A stretch of 64,000 nt of DNA from Falsiroseomonas tokyonensis. Its GTDB lineage: Bacteria > Pseudomonadota > Alphaproteobacteria > Acetobacterales > Acetobacteraceae. The position numbers were made by a program, and so were the translations under genes. The notes below the pieces were generated by a model that saw only the letters and a list, made by a program, of their open reading frames with translations, did not search any database and had not been told where the DNA came from. Location: positions 310,001 through 374,000 of the forward strand of contig NZ_JAFNJS010000004.1 of the NCBI RefSeq assembly GCF_019024325.1, given 5' to 3'. Shown in pieces: positions 35,131-43,831 of this stretch (within the stretch, counting starts at the first letter, position 1; every line of letters begins with the position of its first letter).

Positions 35131-35574
35131 TCAGATCGCAAAATTCAGCGGCTCCGTCGCCGGCCGGCGCAACCCGGCGGCGGCGGCCTGGCGCAGCAGG
35201 TCGGCCACGGTGGTGGCGGCCAGCCGGTCCCGCAGCAGCGCCTCCAGCGACTGCCAGAAGGGGCGGGTGACGGCGGTGGAAAGCCGGCCGGCGGCCTCGT
35301 CCTCGCCCCCGTCCAGCACCGCCTCCACCACCTCGGCCAGGGTGATGCCGCGCGCGGCGCGGGCCAGGCGATAGCCGCCCTTCGGGCCGCGCGTGCTGTC
35401 CAGGATGCCGGCGCGGCTCAGCGCCTGCAGCACCGGCTCGATCCCGCGCCGCTGCGCCTGCAGCCGGTCCGCGATCTCCGCCCCGCCCGTCGCTTCCGTC
35501 CCTCGCCCGGCATGGAAGGCCACGTCCAGCACGATATCGATGGCGAGCAGCGCGCGATCGCGGCGGAGGATCAT
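35131..35574 (-). CDS. Rrf2-family transcriptional regulator (CymR-like, no Fe-S cysteines)
   Basis: 147 residues. The Rrf2 pattern is the N-terminal LLAIDIVLDVAFH, a winged helix with GGAEIADRLQAQRRGIEPVLQALSRAGILDSTRGPKGGYRLAR (motif RGPKGGYRLAR), and a short C-terminal helix. It contains no cysteine, so it cannot bind an IscR/NsrR-type Fe-S cluster. It is divergent from cysK (105 bp), the arrangement seen for CymR-type regulators of cysteine synthesis. It probably controls cysK. Confidence 0.88.
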   Translation of the reverse strand: MILRRDRALLAIDIVLDVAFHAGRGTEATGGAEIADRLQAQRRGIEPVLQALSRAGILDSTRGPKGGYRLARAARGITLAEVVEAVLDGGEDEAAGRLSTAVTRPFWQSLEALLRDRLAATTVADLLRQAAAAGLRRPATEPLNFAI

Positions 35575-35679
35575 GGGGTCGGCCTTCTGCTGGGTCCCAA
35601 GCGCCTGATCTACGCGAGCCGCGCGTGAATTGCCAGCCGCCCCCTTCTGGCCCCGTGCGCGCGGCTGTAGACTCCCTGC

Positions 35680-36666
35680 ATGGCACCACAGAAACCACGC
35701 ACCGAGGCACCCGCTCTCGCCGCGCCGCGCGGCCGCATCTACGGCAGCGTGCTGGAGACGGTGGGCGGCACGCCGCTGGTGCTGCTGCCGCGGCTGGCGG
35801 CCTCGGCCGGGCTGGCGGCGCGCCTCGCGCTGAAGCTGGAATTCTTCAACCCGCTGGGCTCGGTGAAGGACCGCATCGGCCTGGCGATGGTGGAGGCCGC
35901 CGAACGCGCCGGCCTGATCGCCCCCGGCCGGTCCGTGCTGGTAGAGCCGACCTCCGGCAATACCGGCATCGCGCTGGCCTTCGTCGCCGCCGCCAAGGGC
36001 TACCGGCTGATCGTGGTGATGCCCGACGGCGCCAGCATCGAGCGTCGCAAGATGATGTGGCTGATGGGCACGGAGCTGGAGCTGACCCCCGCCCGCCGCG
36101 GCATGGCCGGCGCCATCGCCCGCGCCGAGGAGATCGTGGCGGCCACCCCCGAGGCCTGGATGCCGCGGCAATTCGACAACCCCGCCAATCCGGAGGTCCA
36201 TGCCCAGGCCACGGCCGAGGAGATCTGGGCCGATACCGGCGGGGACCTGGCCGCGATCGTCGCCGGCATCGGCACCGGCGGCACTGCCACGGGCCTGGCC
36301 CGGGCGCTGAAACCCCGCCTGCCCGGGCTGCGCGTGCTGGGGGTGGAGCCCGCCGAGAGCGCCGTGCTGAACGGCGACGAGCCCGGCCCGCACCGCATCC
36401 AGGGCATCGGCGCCGGCTTCCGGCCGGCGGTGCTGGAGCTGGAGCACCTCGATGGCGTGCTGCGCGTGACAGAGCAGGAGGCGATCGCCGCCGCCCGCCG
36501 CTGCGCACGGGAGGAGGGGCTGCCGATCGGCATCTCCTCCGGCGCCGCGCTGCATGCGGCGATGCAGCTGGCGGCGGAGCCGACGATGCAGGGCCAACTG
36601 GTGGTGGCCATCGCCGCGAGCTTCGCCGAGCGCTACCTCTCGACCGAGCTCTTCGAGGGGTTCTGA
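35680..36666 (+). CDS. cysK: Cysteine synthase A
   Basis: 328 residues of the fold-type II PLP enzymes. The PLP lysine lies in NPLGSVKDRIG, the substrate loop is PTSGNTGIAL, the phosphate-binding loop is GIGTGGTATG, and IGISSGAAL lies near the C-terminus. The enzyme makes cysteine from O-acetylserine and sulfide. The loop that is usually MPxTMSxERR reads MPDGASIERRKMM. The gene is divergent from the Rrf2 regulator. A cystathionine-synthase-like relative is less likely given the length and motifs. Confidence 0.93.
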   Translation: MAPQKPRTEAPALAAPRGRIYGSVLETVGGTPLVLLPRLAASAGLAARLALKLEFFNPLGSVKDRIGLAMVEAAERAGLIAPGRSVLVEPTSGNTGIALAFVAAAKGYRLIVVMPDGASIERRKMMWLMGTELELTPARRGMAGAIARAEEIVAATPEAWMPRQFDNPANPEVHAQATAEEIWADTGGDLAAIVAGIGTGGTATGLARALKPRLPGLRVLGVEPAESAVLNGDEPGPHRIQGIGAGFRPAVLELEHLDGVLRVTEQEAIAAARRCAREEGLPIGISSGAALHAAMQLAAEPTMQGQLVVAIAASFAERYLSTELFEGF

Positions 36667-36673
36667 CCCGGCC

Positions 36674-38044
36674 TCAGACGAAGTAGCAGACCTTGTTCGG
36701 CACGGCGCCGAAGGGCATCGGGTCGCGGTTCAGCCGCACCTCCAGGAAGGTCGTGGTGAAGGGCCAGAACAGCTTGGTGCCCTGCTTGCCGAATTCCTCC
36801 GGCAGCTTCACCTCGGCATCCCAGACGCCGCCCGCGGTTCGGGCTTCCGGGTCGCCCGTCACCCGTTCGCTGTTCAGCCCGTGATAGCCCACAAGCTCGG
36901 AGCCGGAGGAGGCGATGATGCGCACCCAGAGTTCCGGCACGGCGCCGCCGGGAAAGTCGGCATAGAGCCGGGTCAGGTTGATGTGGAAGCAGCGCAGGCT
37001 GGGATCGGCGCGGTAGGCATGCACGTCGAGGTCGAAGTCGATACGCTGCTTGGCGCCCTGCTGCATGCTGAACAGCTCGATGAAATAGTCGCTGACCGGG
37101 TCGCCCCGCTCATCCTGCACGCGGACGACGAATTGCTGGTACTCGTCCATGCCGTTCCGCGCCGCCTTCGTCTCGACCTCGGCCGTTGCGTGCCAGGCCT
37201 TGAAGGCGGTGTCGTCCTCCACCCGCAGCGCGGCCAGCACCAGGTCGCGCAGCGTGCCATCCGGCGCGCTGAGGATGGTGGAGTGGTTCTTGTCGCCGAT
37301 CGGGAAAAGCGGCATCGGCAGCGCGGTCCGGGCCGCGACCTCGCTGGCGGCGATGCGGTTGCGCCGGCCCTTGCCCTGCGCATCCACGGAAAGGTCGATG
37401 GTCAGCTTCTGGCTGTCCAGGCTGCATCCGGCGAGCCGCACCGTGCCATCCGTGCCCGGCTCATTCACGATGGCCTTCAGCCCGGTGAAGCGCGCGGTGC
37501 CGCAGAGGATGAAGACATAGGGGGATTCCGGGCCGGGGCGGTAGAAGGGCGCCCGGCCGAGCAGGTCCTCATGCGCCAGGTCCCAGGTGAAGCGGCTGCC
37601 GAGTTCCAGCCCATCGAGGATGCGGTCGCCGGCCTCCATGAAATCCGTGCCCGGAATCTTGTTGCCCTTGAAGATGGCGCCGAGATAGCCGCGGCCGCGA
37701 TGCGCGAGCGGGGACCCATTGGTCGCCGGCGCCAGGCCGATCAGCCGCTTCAGCCGGCCGCGGCGGCCCGCATAGGTGGTCAGCCAGGAACGGATCACCA
37801 GCATGCCGGTGGAATGGACGATGGCGTCGAAGGGCTGGTCCGGCGCCATGCGGGTGCGGAGCGCGCGATCGAAGCCCTCCGCCAGGTCCTTGATGGTGAC
37901 CTCGTTGGTCAGGCTGCGGTATTCGCAGATATGCACCTGGTCGCGGTCATGGCCCGCCGCCACGAGCTGGTCCTGCCACGGCTTGAAGGACAGGCCGCGA
38001 TCCGAATAGCCGTGCAGCAGCACCACCGGATTTTTGGGCGGCAT
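36674..38044 (-). CDS. Alpha/beta-hydrolase lipase-like protein
   Basis: 456 residues; the ATG at 38044 follows GGGGAGGAG. The N-terminus MPPKNPVVLLHGYSDRGLSF gives the oxyanion strand; the nucleophile elbow is IVHSTGM (Ser in HSTG), and a candidate catalytic His is in GDKNHSTIL. The second half, about residues 250-456, is a separate beta-rich domain (for example QQFVVRVQDERGDPVSDYF), perhaps for binding. There is no signal peptide. The family is esterase/lipase of unknown substrate. It is transcribed toward cysK, converging 8 bp away. Confidence 0.8.
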   Translation of the reverse strand: MPPKNPVVLLHGYSDRGLSFKPWQDQLVAAGHDRDQVHICEYRSLTNEVTIKDLAEGFDRALRTRMAPDQPFDAIVHSTGMLVIRSWLTTYAGRRGRLKRLIGLAPATNGSPLAHRGRGYLGAIFKGNKIPGTDFMEAGDRILDGLELGSRFTWDLAHEDLLGRAPFYRPGPESPYVFILCGTARFTGLKAIVNEPGTDGTVRLAGCSLDSQKLTIDLSVDAQGKGRRNRIAASEVAARTALPMPLFPIGDKNHSTILSAPDGTLRDLVLAALRVEDDTAFKAWHATAEVETKAARNGMDEYQQFVVRVQDERGDPVSDYFIELFSMQQGAKQRIDFDLDVHAYRADPSLRCFHINLTRLYADFPGGAVPELWVRIIASSGSELVGYHGLNSERVTGDPEARTAGGVWDAEVKLPEEFGKQGTKLFWPFTTTFLEVRLNRDPMPFGAVPNKVCYFV

Positions 38045-38184
38045 GATAGAAACTCCTCCCCCTCGCCGCGGGCAGGCTGGCATGGCCCTGCACACTGCCG
38101 CAACGAACAAGTGGCGCGCCGGCGGCTTCCGCAGCATGACGGAAAGGCGGCACACTCCCCGCCTCATTCTCGCGAGACGCACGC

Positions 38185-38742
38185 ATGACCGAACGCTTCC
38201 CCGCCATCCCGCCCGAACGGATGACCGATGCCCAGCGGGAGGTGGCGGCGGCCATCGCCGGCGGCCCGCGCGGCTCCGTCCGCGGCCCCTTCCTGGCGCT
38301 GCTGCACCACCCGGCGCTGGCCATGCAGATCCAGGGGCTGGGCGCGCATCTGCGCTACGGCACCGGCATGCCGCAGGCGCTGGTGGAGCTGCTGATCCTG
38401 GTGACGGCGCGGCGCTGGTCCTGCCAGTACGAATTCTTCGCCCATGCCCGCATCGCCCGCACCGAGGGCCTGCCGGAGGCGGTGATCACGGCCATCGCCG
38501 AGGGCCGCCGGCCGGAGGCGATGACGGAGGACCAGGCCATGGTGCATGACTTCGCCGTGGCGGTGCATCGCGACGGCAAGCCCACCGATGCCCTCTACGC
38601 CGCGGCGGAGGCGCGCTTCGGTAAGCCCGGCGTGCTCGATCTGCTGGCGCTGGCCGGCTACTATTCGATGCTGGCGATGGTGCTGAACACGGCTGACCCG
38701 GCGCTGCCCGAGGGCGCCGCGCCGCCGCTGAAGCTGCTGTGA
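38185..38742 (+). CDS. Carboxymuconolactone decarboxylase family protein
   Basis: 185 residues of the AhpD/CMD fold: GPFLALLHHPALAMQIQGLGAHLRYG, then ELLILVTARRWSCQYEFFAHARIA, which aligns with the active-site helix, with one Cys and a His but no CxxC. It is probably a gamma-carboxymuconolactone decarboxylase-like or other lyase rather than a peroxidase. It is co-transcribed with the maleate isomerase-like gene and ends in a shared terminator at 39452-39485. Confidence 0.88.
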   Translation: MTERFPAIPPERMTDAQREVAAAIAGGPRGSVRGPFLALLHHPALAMQIQGLGAHLRYGTGMPQALVELLILVTARRWSCQYEFFAHARIARTEGLPEAVITAIAEGRRPEAMTEDQAMVHDFAVAVHRDGKPTDALYAAAEARFGKPGVLDLLALAGYYSMLAMVLNTADPALPEGAAPPLKLL

Positions 38743-38753
38743 CGGAGGCTGCC

Positions 38754-39422
38754 ATGACAAAGGCCTTGCGGGTCGGGCTGATGGTGCCGGGCTCCAACAC
38801 CACCATGGAAGGCGAGATGCGCGGCTTCCTGCCGCCGGGCTCCGCCATCACCCGCATCGGCATCCCACCCAGCAGCGCGCCGCTGACGCCGGCGACCATG
38901 CCGGACTATCAGGCGGCGGTGGTGGCCCTGGCCGCGCAGCACTTTTCCCGGACCACGCATGACCTGCTGGTCTATGGCTGCACCGCGGCGGGCTTCGCCG
39001 CCGGGCCCGCGGGGGATGCGGCGCTGGCGGCGGCGCTGGCGGAGGCGACGGGGTTGCGGGTGGTGACGACGGCGCGCGCCATGGTGCTCGGCCTGCAGCG
39101 GCTCGGCGCGCAGCAGATCGCGGTGGTCACGCCCTATTCGGACGCGGTGAATGCGCAGCTCGAGGCCTTCCTGGCCGATGGCGGCATCGGCGTGACGCGG
39201 ATGGATTCGCTGCGCGCGCCGGATGTGGCCGCGCTCTGCGCCATCCAGGCGCCGGAGGTGGAGGCGCTGGCGCGCCGCACCATGGCGCCCGATTGCGACG
39301 CGCTGTTCATCGGCTGCACGCAGCTGCCGACGCAGGCGTTTCTGGCCGAGCTGGCGCGCGATGTGGGGCGGCCGGTGCTGTCCTCGATCAGCGCGACGGC
39401 GGAACAGGCGCTGCGCGTATAG
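38754..39422 (+). CDS. Maleate isomerase / Asp-Glu racemase superfamily protein
   Basis: 222 residues. The N-terminus VGLMVPGSNTTMEGEM is typical of maleate cis-trans isomerases and arylmalonate decarboxylase relatives. Two active-site cysteines are placed as expected, in LVYGCTAAGF and FIGCTQLPT. The ATG at 38754 has GGAGG six bases upstream; a GTG at 38739 overlapping the previous stop is a weaker alternative. With the preceding CMD-like gene it suggests catabolism of an aromatic or nicotinate-derived ring product through maleate. That pathway link is inference. Confidence 0.85.
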   Translation: MTKALRVGLMVPGSNTTMEGEMRGFLPPGSAITRIGIPPSSAPLTPATMPDYQAAVVALAAQHFSRTTHDLLVYGCTAAGFAAGPAGDAALAAALAEATGLRVVTTARAMVLGLQRLGAQQIAVVTPYSDAVNAQLEAFLADGGIGVTRMDSLRAPDVAALCAIQAPEVEALARRTMAPDCDALFIGCTQLPTQAFLAELARDVGRPVLSSISATAEQALRV

Positions 39423-39451
39423 CAGGTCGGGCTTTGCCCCCCTCACCCAAG

Positions 39452-39485
39452 CCTCTCCCCCCCCCCCCGGGGGAGAGGGCTTTTT
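39452..39485 (+). terminator. Rho-independent terminator
   Basis: Perfect 10-bp stem CCTCTCCCCC/GGGGGAGAGG with a C-rich loop of about 7 nt, followed by GCTTTTT. It lies 30 bp after the maleate isomerase-like stop and ends the two-gene plus-strand operon before the convergent ribonucleotide reductase gene. Confidence 0.8.
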
Positions 39486-39493
39486 GCCGCCCA

Positions 39494-39536
39494 TCAGATC
39501 GGGCAGACGCATCCGATCCTCAGATCGGGCAAACGC
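39494..39536. repeat. Short direct repeat duplicating the 3' end of the reductase gene
   Basis: A 17-bp sequence, TCAGATCGGGCARACGC, occurs at 39494-39510 and 39520-39536 with one mismatch, 26 bp apart. The second copy encodes the last residues (VCPI and stop) of the reductase; the first lies just beyond the stop. Confidence 0.7.
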
Positions 39537-41937
39537 CCGAGGCGCATTGCAGATGCGCGCCGTCCACCGCCTCGTGCAGCGCCGGGTCGTTGATGCCGGC
39601 CACGAGTTCGAGAAAGCGCTCCGGCGTCACCTCCTCCTCCGGCAGGTATTCGTAGCCGAGTTCGCTATCCGGCCGGCTCGGCAGGATGGCGCAGCAACGG
39701 ATTTGCGGCTGGTGGGTCAGCACCATGTCACGGAAGGCGTCGAGGTCGTGCCGGTCCGTGAGGATCTTCAGCGTGTAGGAGACCTGGTTGCCGCGCTCGG
39801 CGCCGATCCAGTGGCGTTCCAGCAGCGACAGCCAGCGATACTGCGCCTCGGGCGAGGCCTCGGGCGCCGTCACCAGCTTTTCGCCGAGGCCGAGCCGCTC
39901 GATCAGCGACAGCGTGGGAAAGCCGACGATCGACATGCCGGGGAAGGAGGAGAGGCTGCGGATCGGATAGCCGCGCGCCTCGTAATCCGCCAGCAGCGGG
40001 TCGCTATCCGGCGTCCAGCCGCCATCCTCGGCGCGCACCCCCTTGAACTGCACCCAGCGCAGGTAGTGGCGCCGCGCCGGCAGATGCGCGCCCTCGGTCA
40101 GGCCGAACAGCTTGCTGGTGGTGCCGGCCGGCTTCACCGTGGTGACGGTGTGCGGCGTCTCCAGGCCCAGCTCCTGCGCATAGGCCTCCGCCTCGTCCTT
40201 CGCCGCGGCCGAAAGACGGTCGAGCATCGCCCAGAAGTCGGCGGAACGGTCCTCATCGAGCAGATCCGAGAAGCCGAGGCCGTAGCGCATCCAGGCCCAT
40301 TCATGCAGGCCGGTCGGGCCGATGCCCATGCGGTTGGTACGCGCGACCTCCGCGCCATAAAGCGCGTCCATGAGATTGGCGCGCATCAGGAAGCGCACGC
40401 CGAGGCGCACGCTGTCCTCCACCCGTGCATCCCAATCCTCGGCCAGGTCATCCGCCATTTCGCCGGGCGTCAGCGCCGCGTAATCCACCGGGCAAGCCAG
40501 CAGCGGCGCGAAATCGGCGATGACGCAGTAGCCGCCGGTGACGTGCAGCGTGATCTCGCCGCAGGGGTTGGTGGTGGCGGGGAAGCGGGCAGTGCCGGCA
40601 CGGCGCGCGATCTCGGCCAGCAGGCCCACCGCATGGTCGGCCTGGTAGCGGGCGGATCGCACGTCGCGGCCATCCTCATGCACCGGCTTGTCCCAGGCGG
40701 TGCCGGTGCGGTGGTCTTCCAGCTTATCGCCATTGATGAAGCCGGGCTCGCCATTGATGTAGCCGCAGCGCGTCGCTTCCTCGAAGACCGTGAAGGCGTG
40801 CTGGTGCAGGGGCTGGGTGCTGCCGGCGCGGGCGGCGCGCACGCCGTCCCAGAATTCCGCATCGACCATGACGGAGTTGTTGGCGGTCCAGAGCCCGCCT
40901 TCGGACTTCACGCGGATGAAGCGCAGGATGCCCGGGTCGCGCCAGGATTTCGTCGCCATGCGCGCCGCGCGGCGGGCACCGCCGACCTGCACTTCGACCG
41001 ACAGGTGATGGTCCACCATCATCGCCTGTTCCCAGGGCTGCATCGTGCCGCTGCGCGCCGGCGCGATGACCTGCGCGCGCAGGTTCACGAAGGCGCGCAT
41101 CAGCGACAGCGGGCCGGAGGCCGGCCGGCCCTGCATGCCGCCGATCGGCGCGCCACAGGGGCGAATGGCCGAAAAATCGAGCAGCAGCGTGCGGTCCGCG
41201 GCACCCTCGAAGGCGAGGCTTTCCAGCAGTTCCACCGCCTTGCCCCAGCCCTCGCGGCTGTCCTCGATCACATGCCGGATCGCATCCGCCGGCGCCTCGG
41301 CCGTGTCGGCCAGGAATTCGCGCGCGATCCAGCTGCGAAGATCGGCCTCCTGCTCGGCCGTCATCGACTCCAGCGAGGTGCCCCAGGGCAGCAGCGAAAA
41401 ATCCAGGCCGAAGCGGTGCAGCGTGGCGCGCGTCGCCGGAAAATCCGCATGCGCGCTGCCGAGGTGCAGCAACAGGTTCGGCGCCCGCGCCCAATCCACC
41501 GCCATCAGCTCGTCATCATAGGCCCGGCCCACGCCGCTGCCGTTCAGCAGCAGATAGAACAGGCTGAAGGACGCGGCCGCGGTCGCGCAGTTGGTAAAAA
41601 CCTCCATGTTGCGGCGCGGCTGGTCGGCATCGCCGTGCTGCAGATGGCGGCCGGAGGTGATCAGCGCGCCGGTGGCGATGGCATTGCGCAGCCGGCCCAA
41701 TTCCATCCGGTCGGCGCGGTCGCCGAGCAGCGCCATGTTGCCGGCGGCGACGCGGTCCGCCACCCGGCCGAAATCCTCGGCATCGGAGGGGCGGAACACC
41801 GTGCGCCGGGCCACCGCCACGCCCATCCCCGCATCCAGCGCCCGCGCTTTCGCCGGCGGGCCGCCGAAGCGGGCGCCAGGGGTGCGGCGGTGGCGAAGGG
41901 CGGGGGCGCCGGGCAGTGAACCATCCATGTCGTACAT
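39520..41937 (-). CDS. nrdJ: Adenosylcobalamin-dependent ribonucleoside-triphosphate reductase (class II, RTPR type)
   Basis: About 805 residues. Active-site features of monomeric class II reductases are visible: TNCATAAASF (first redox cysteine), NPCGEITL (radical cysteine and Glu), GGYCVIADF (second redox cysteine), TVKPAGTTSKLFGLTEGAH, and the C-terminal shuttle pair CASGVCPI. It reduces ribonucleoside triphosphates to deoxy forms using B12 as radical source, without oxygen or a second subunit. ATG codons at 41937 and 41928 are both possible. Two NrdR boxes lie 58-105 bp upstream. No intein or intron interrupts the motifs. Confidence 0.9.
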   Translation of the reverse strand: MYDMDGSLPGAPALRHRRTPGARFGGPPAKARALDAGMGVAVARRTVFRPSDAEDFGRVADRVAAGNMALLGDRADRMELGRLRNAIATGALITSGRHLQHGDADQPRRNMEVFTNCATAAASFSLFYLLLNGSGVGRAYDDELMAVDWARAPNLLLHLGSAHADFPATRATLHRFGLDFSLLPWGTSLESMTAEQEADLRSWIAREFLADTAEAPADAIRHVIEDSREGWGKAVELLESLAFEGAADRTLLLDFSAIRPCGAPIGGMQGRPASGPLSLMRAFVNLRAQVIAPARSGTMQPWEQAMMVDHHLSVEVQVGGARRAARMATKSWRDPGILRFIRVKSEGGLWTANNSVMVDAEFWDGVRAARAGSTQPLHQHAFTVFEEATRCGYINGEPGFINGDKLEDHRTGTAWDKPVHEDGRDVRSARYQADHAVGLLAEIARRAGTARFPATTNPCGEITLHVTGGYCVIADFAPLLACPVDYAALTPGEMADDLAEDWDARVEDSVRLGVRFLMRANLMDALYGAEVARTNRMGIGPTGLHEWAWMRYGLGFSDLLDEDRSADFWAMLDRLSAAAKDEAEAYAQELGLETPHTVTTVKPAGTTSKLFGLTEGAHLPARRHYLRWVQFKGVRAEDGGWTPDSDPLLADYEARGYPIRSLSSFPGMSIVGFPTLSLIERLGLGEKLVTAPEASPEAQYRWLSLLERHWIGAERGNQVSYTLKILTDRHDLDAFRDMVLTHQPQIRCCAILPSRPDSELGYEYLPEEEVTPERFLELVAGINDPALHEAVDGAHLQCASGVCPI

Positions 41938-41994
41938 CCTAGTCTCAGGGCCGCGGGCCCCCGCCATCTGCGGTGGGCGCCGAATCTGCGGTGC

Positions 41995-42010
41995 CCACTA
42001 CATATAGGGG
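41995..42010 (-). promoter_or_regulatory. NrdR box 1
   Basis: CCACTACATATAGGGG matches the 16-bp NrdR pattern ACACwATATATwGTGT in its central AT core and flanks. It lies 58 bp upstream of the reductase start and exactly 32 bp from box 2 (centre to centre), the three-helical-turn spacing known for NrdR. Confidence 0.7.
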
Positions 42011-42026
42011 AAACACCCCTGGTTGG

Positions 42027-42042
42027 CCACCATATATGGGCG
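42027..42042 (-). promoter_or_regulatory. NrdR box 2
   Basis: CCACCATATATGGGCG has the CATATATG core of the NrdR consensus. Together with box 1 it forms the tandem operator through which the ATP/dATP-sensing repressor NrdR controls ribonucleotide reductase genes. Confidence 0.7.
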
Positions 42043-42133
42043 ACCAGCCAGCACCCCGCGCGCGCGGAAAACGCGGCCGAACAGCTTGCGCCCGGCCGAC
42101 CCAGCCCTGTGAGCAAGAGATCGTGTAGTGGGT

Positions 42134-42955
42134 TCAGCCCACCGCGCGGGCGGGGCGGGCCGCCACCTGGGCCTCCTCCGCGATGCGGGCACAGGCCTCA
42201 CGCGCCGCCTGGGCCACCCGTTCGGCCAGCCCGGCATGGGCGGACTCGGGCACCTCCTCGATCCGCGCGGCGATGCCGAGGCTGCCCAGCACGCCCCCCT
42301 CCGCATTAAACAGCGGGGCGGCGATGCCCAGCACGCCGGGCAGGAATTCGGACTGGGTGATGCTGTGCCCGGCCTCGCGAATGGTCCGCAGCGTGTGCCG
42401 GAAGCTCTCCCAGTCCCCGCCGAGGCCCGCCGCCGCGATCGTCCCGCGATGCCGGGCGAAGATGGCGCGCAGCTGGTGCGGCGGCAGATGCGCCAGGATG
42501 ACCTTGGAAGCCGCGCCATTGAACAGCGGCCGCCGCTGGCCGCGGCTGAACAGCCCGGCCGGCGCGCCGGGCGCCCGCGCATCCGCCACGCACATCACCG
42601 TGCCGGAGAAAAGCAGGCAGAGCAGCCCGGTATGCCCGGTCTGCGCCGCCAGACGCTGCATCGAGGGATACCCCCCGGCCGTGACCGGATCGCACAGCCG
42701 CATGGTGCGGTCCAGCTCGATCACCCGCGGCCCCAGCATCCAGGCGCCCCCCGCCACCGGCGTCAGCAGCCCCGCCGCCTGCAGCGCCTTGATGTAGCGG
42801 TAGCAGGTGGAGCGGGAGGTGCCGGAGACGCGGATCAGCTCCTCCGTCGACCAGGCGGGGGATGCGGTGGTGAAGAGGTCGAGCAGCCCGAGCATCTTCT
42901 CGAGGCTGCTGGCCCCGCGCCGGGCTTCCAGGGTCTTTGAAGAAATTCCCGTCAT
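42134..42955 (-). CDS. IclR-family transcriptional regulator
   Basis: 273 residues. The N-terminal winged helix (KMLGLLDLFTTASPAWSTEELIRVSGTSRSTCYRYIKAL) is followed by the IclR effector domain ending in LPGVLGIAAPLFNAEGGVLGSLGIAA. It is divergent from the HpcH/HpaI aldolase with about 60 bp between the starts and most likely controls that gene. The effector is unknown. Confidence 0.92.
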   Translation of the reverse strand: MTGISSKTLEARRGASSLEKMLGLLDLFTTASPAWSTEELIRVSGTSRSTCYRYIKALQAAGLLTPVAGGAWMLGPRVIELDRTMRLCDPVTAGGYPSMQRLAAQTGHTGLLCLLFSGTVMCVADARAPGAPAGLFSRGQRRPLFNGAASKVILAHLPPHQLRAIFARHRGTIAAAGLGGDWESFRHTLRTIREAGHSITQSEFLPGVLGIAAPLFNAEGGVLGSLGIAARIEEVPESAHAGLAERVAQAAREACARIAEEAQVAARPARAVG

Positions 42956-43015
42956 GCTGGACAGTCCGATAGCCCGATTTTAGCGTCACGGGCGCAGTGG
43001 GGGAGGAGAAGGGTC

Positions 43016-43831
43016 ATTTCCGAAGCGGGTATAGCCGCGAATGCGGCGCGGCGCAGGCTCGCCGCCGGAGGGCTGGTGCTCTGCATGGGGCTGCGCCAGG
43101 CGCGCACGGTGGATATCGGCCAGATCGCCGCCGCCTGCGGCTTCGATGCGCTGTATGTGGACATGGAACACAGCCCGATCGGGCTGGAGGCGACCTCCGC
43201 CATCTGCACCGCCGCCGCGGCCTTCGGCGTCACGCCCCTGGTCCGCCCGCCCGGCCATGGCGCGGAATGGATCGGGCGCATCCTGGATGGCGGTGCCCAG
43301 GGCCTCATCGTGCCGCATGTGAACACGGCGGCGGAGGCCCGCGCCATCGTCCAGGCCGCCCGCTTCCCGCCCGCCGGCCGGCGCTCCGTCATGGGCCCCG
43401 GCCCGGGCATCGGCTATCGCGCGCTCAAGCTCGGCGAGATCAATGCGGCGCTCGATGCCGCAACCCTGGTGGCCTGCATGATCGAGACGCCGGAAGGCGT
43501 GGCCAATGCCCCCGCCATCGCAGCGGTGGAGGGGGTGGATGTGCTGCTGATCGGCTCCAACGACCTGTGCACAGAGATGGGCATCCCGGGCGAGCTGCGC
43601 AGCCCGCGGCTGCGCCAGGCCTATGCGGAGGTCGCCGCGGCCTGCCGGGCGCAGGGCAAGGTGCTGGGCATCGGCGGCATCCGCGGCGATGCCGAATTGC
43701 AGCAGGATCTGATCGGCCTCGGCGCCCGCTTCCTGATCGCGGGCAATGACGTGGGCTATCTGATGGCCGCCGCCCGCGCCGATGCCACGCAGCTGCGCGG
43801 GCTGCTGCCGGTCACGCCGCCTTCCGGCTGA
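43016..43831 (+). CDS. HpcH/HpaI aldolase / citrate lyase family protein
   Basis: About 271 residues if it starts at an ATT codon at 43016, or 251 from a GTG at 43076. Family motifs are [20 protein letters not shown] (Asp-Met-Glu-His with catalytic His), [21 protein letters not shown] and MIETPEGV (metal-binding Glu), plus IGSNDLC. These enzymes cleave 2-keto-hydroxy-diacids to pyruvate and an aldehyde. The N-terminal helix of the family ([18 protein letters not shown]) is coded upstream of the GTG, and GGAGGAG is 7 bases before the ATT, so the ATT start is favoured. Its end overlaps the convergent chemoreceptor gene by 20 bp. Confidence 0.85.
   Translation: MSEAGIAANAARRRLAAGGLVLCMGLRQARTVDIGQIAAACGFDALYVDMEHSPIGLEATSAICTAAAAFGVTPLVRPPGHGAEWIGRILDGGAQGLIVPHVNTAAEARAIVQAARFPPAGRRSVMGPGPGIGYRALKLGEINAALDAATLVACMIETPEGVANAPAIAAVEGVDVLLIGSNDLCTEMGIPGELRSPRLRQAYAEVAAACRAQGKVLGIGGIRGDAELQQDLIGLGARFLIAGNDVGYLMAAARADATQLRGLLPVTPPSG

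Noticed and set aside
39520-41937. Intein or intron in the ribonucleotide reductase
   Set aside because: All active-site motifs follow at normal spacing in one frame of about 805 codons.
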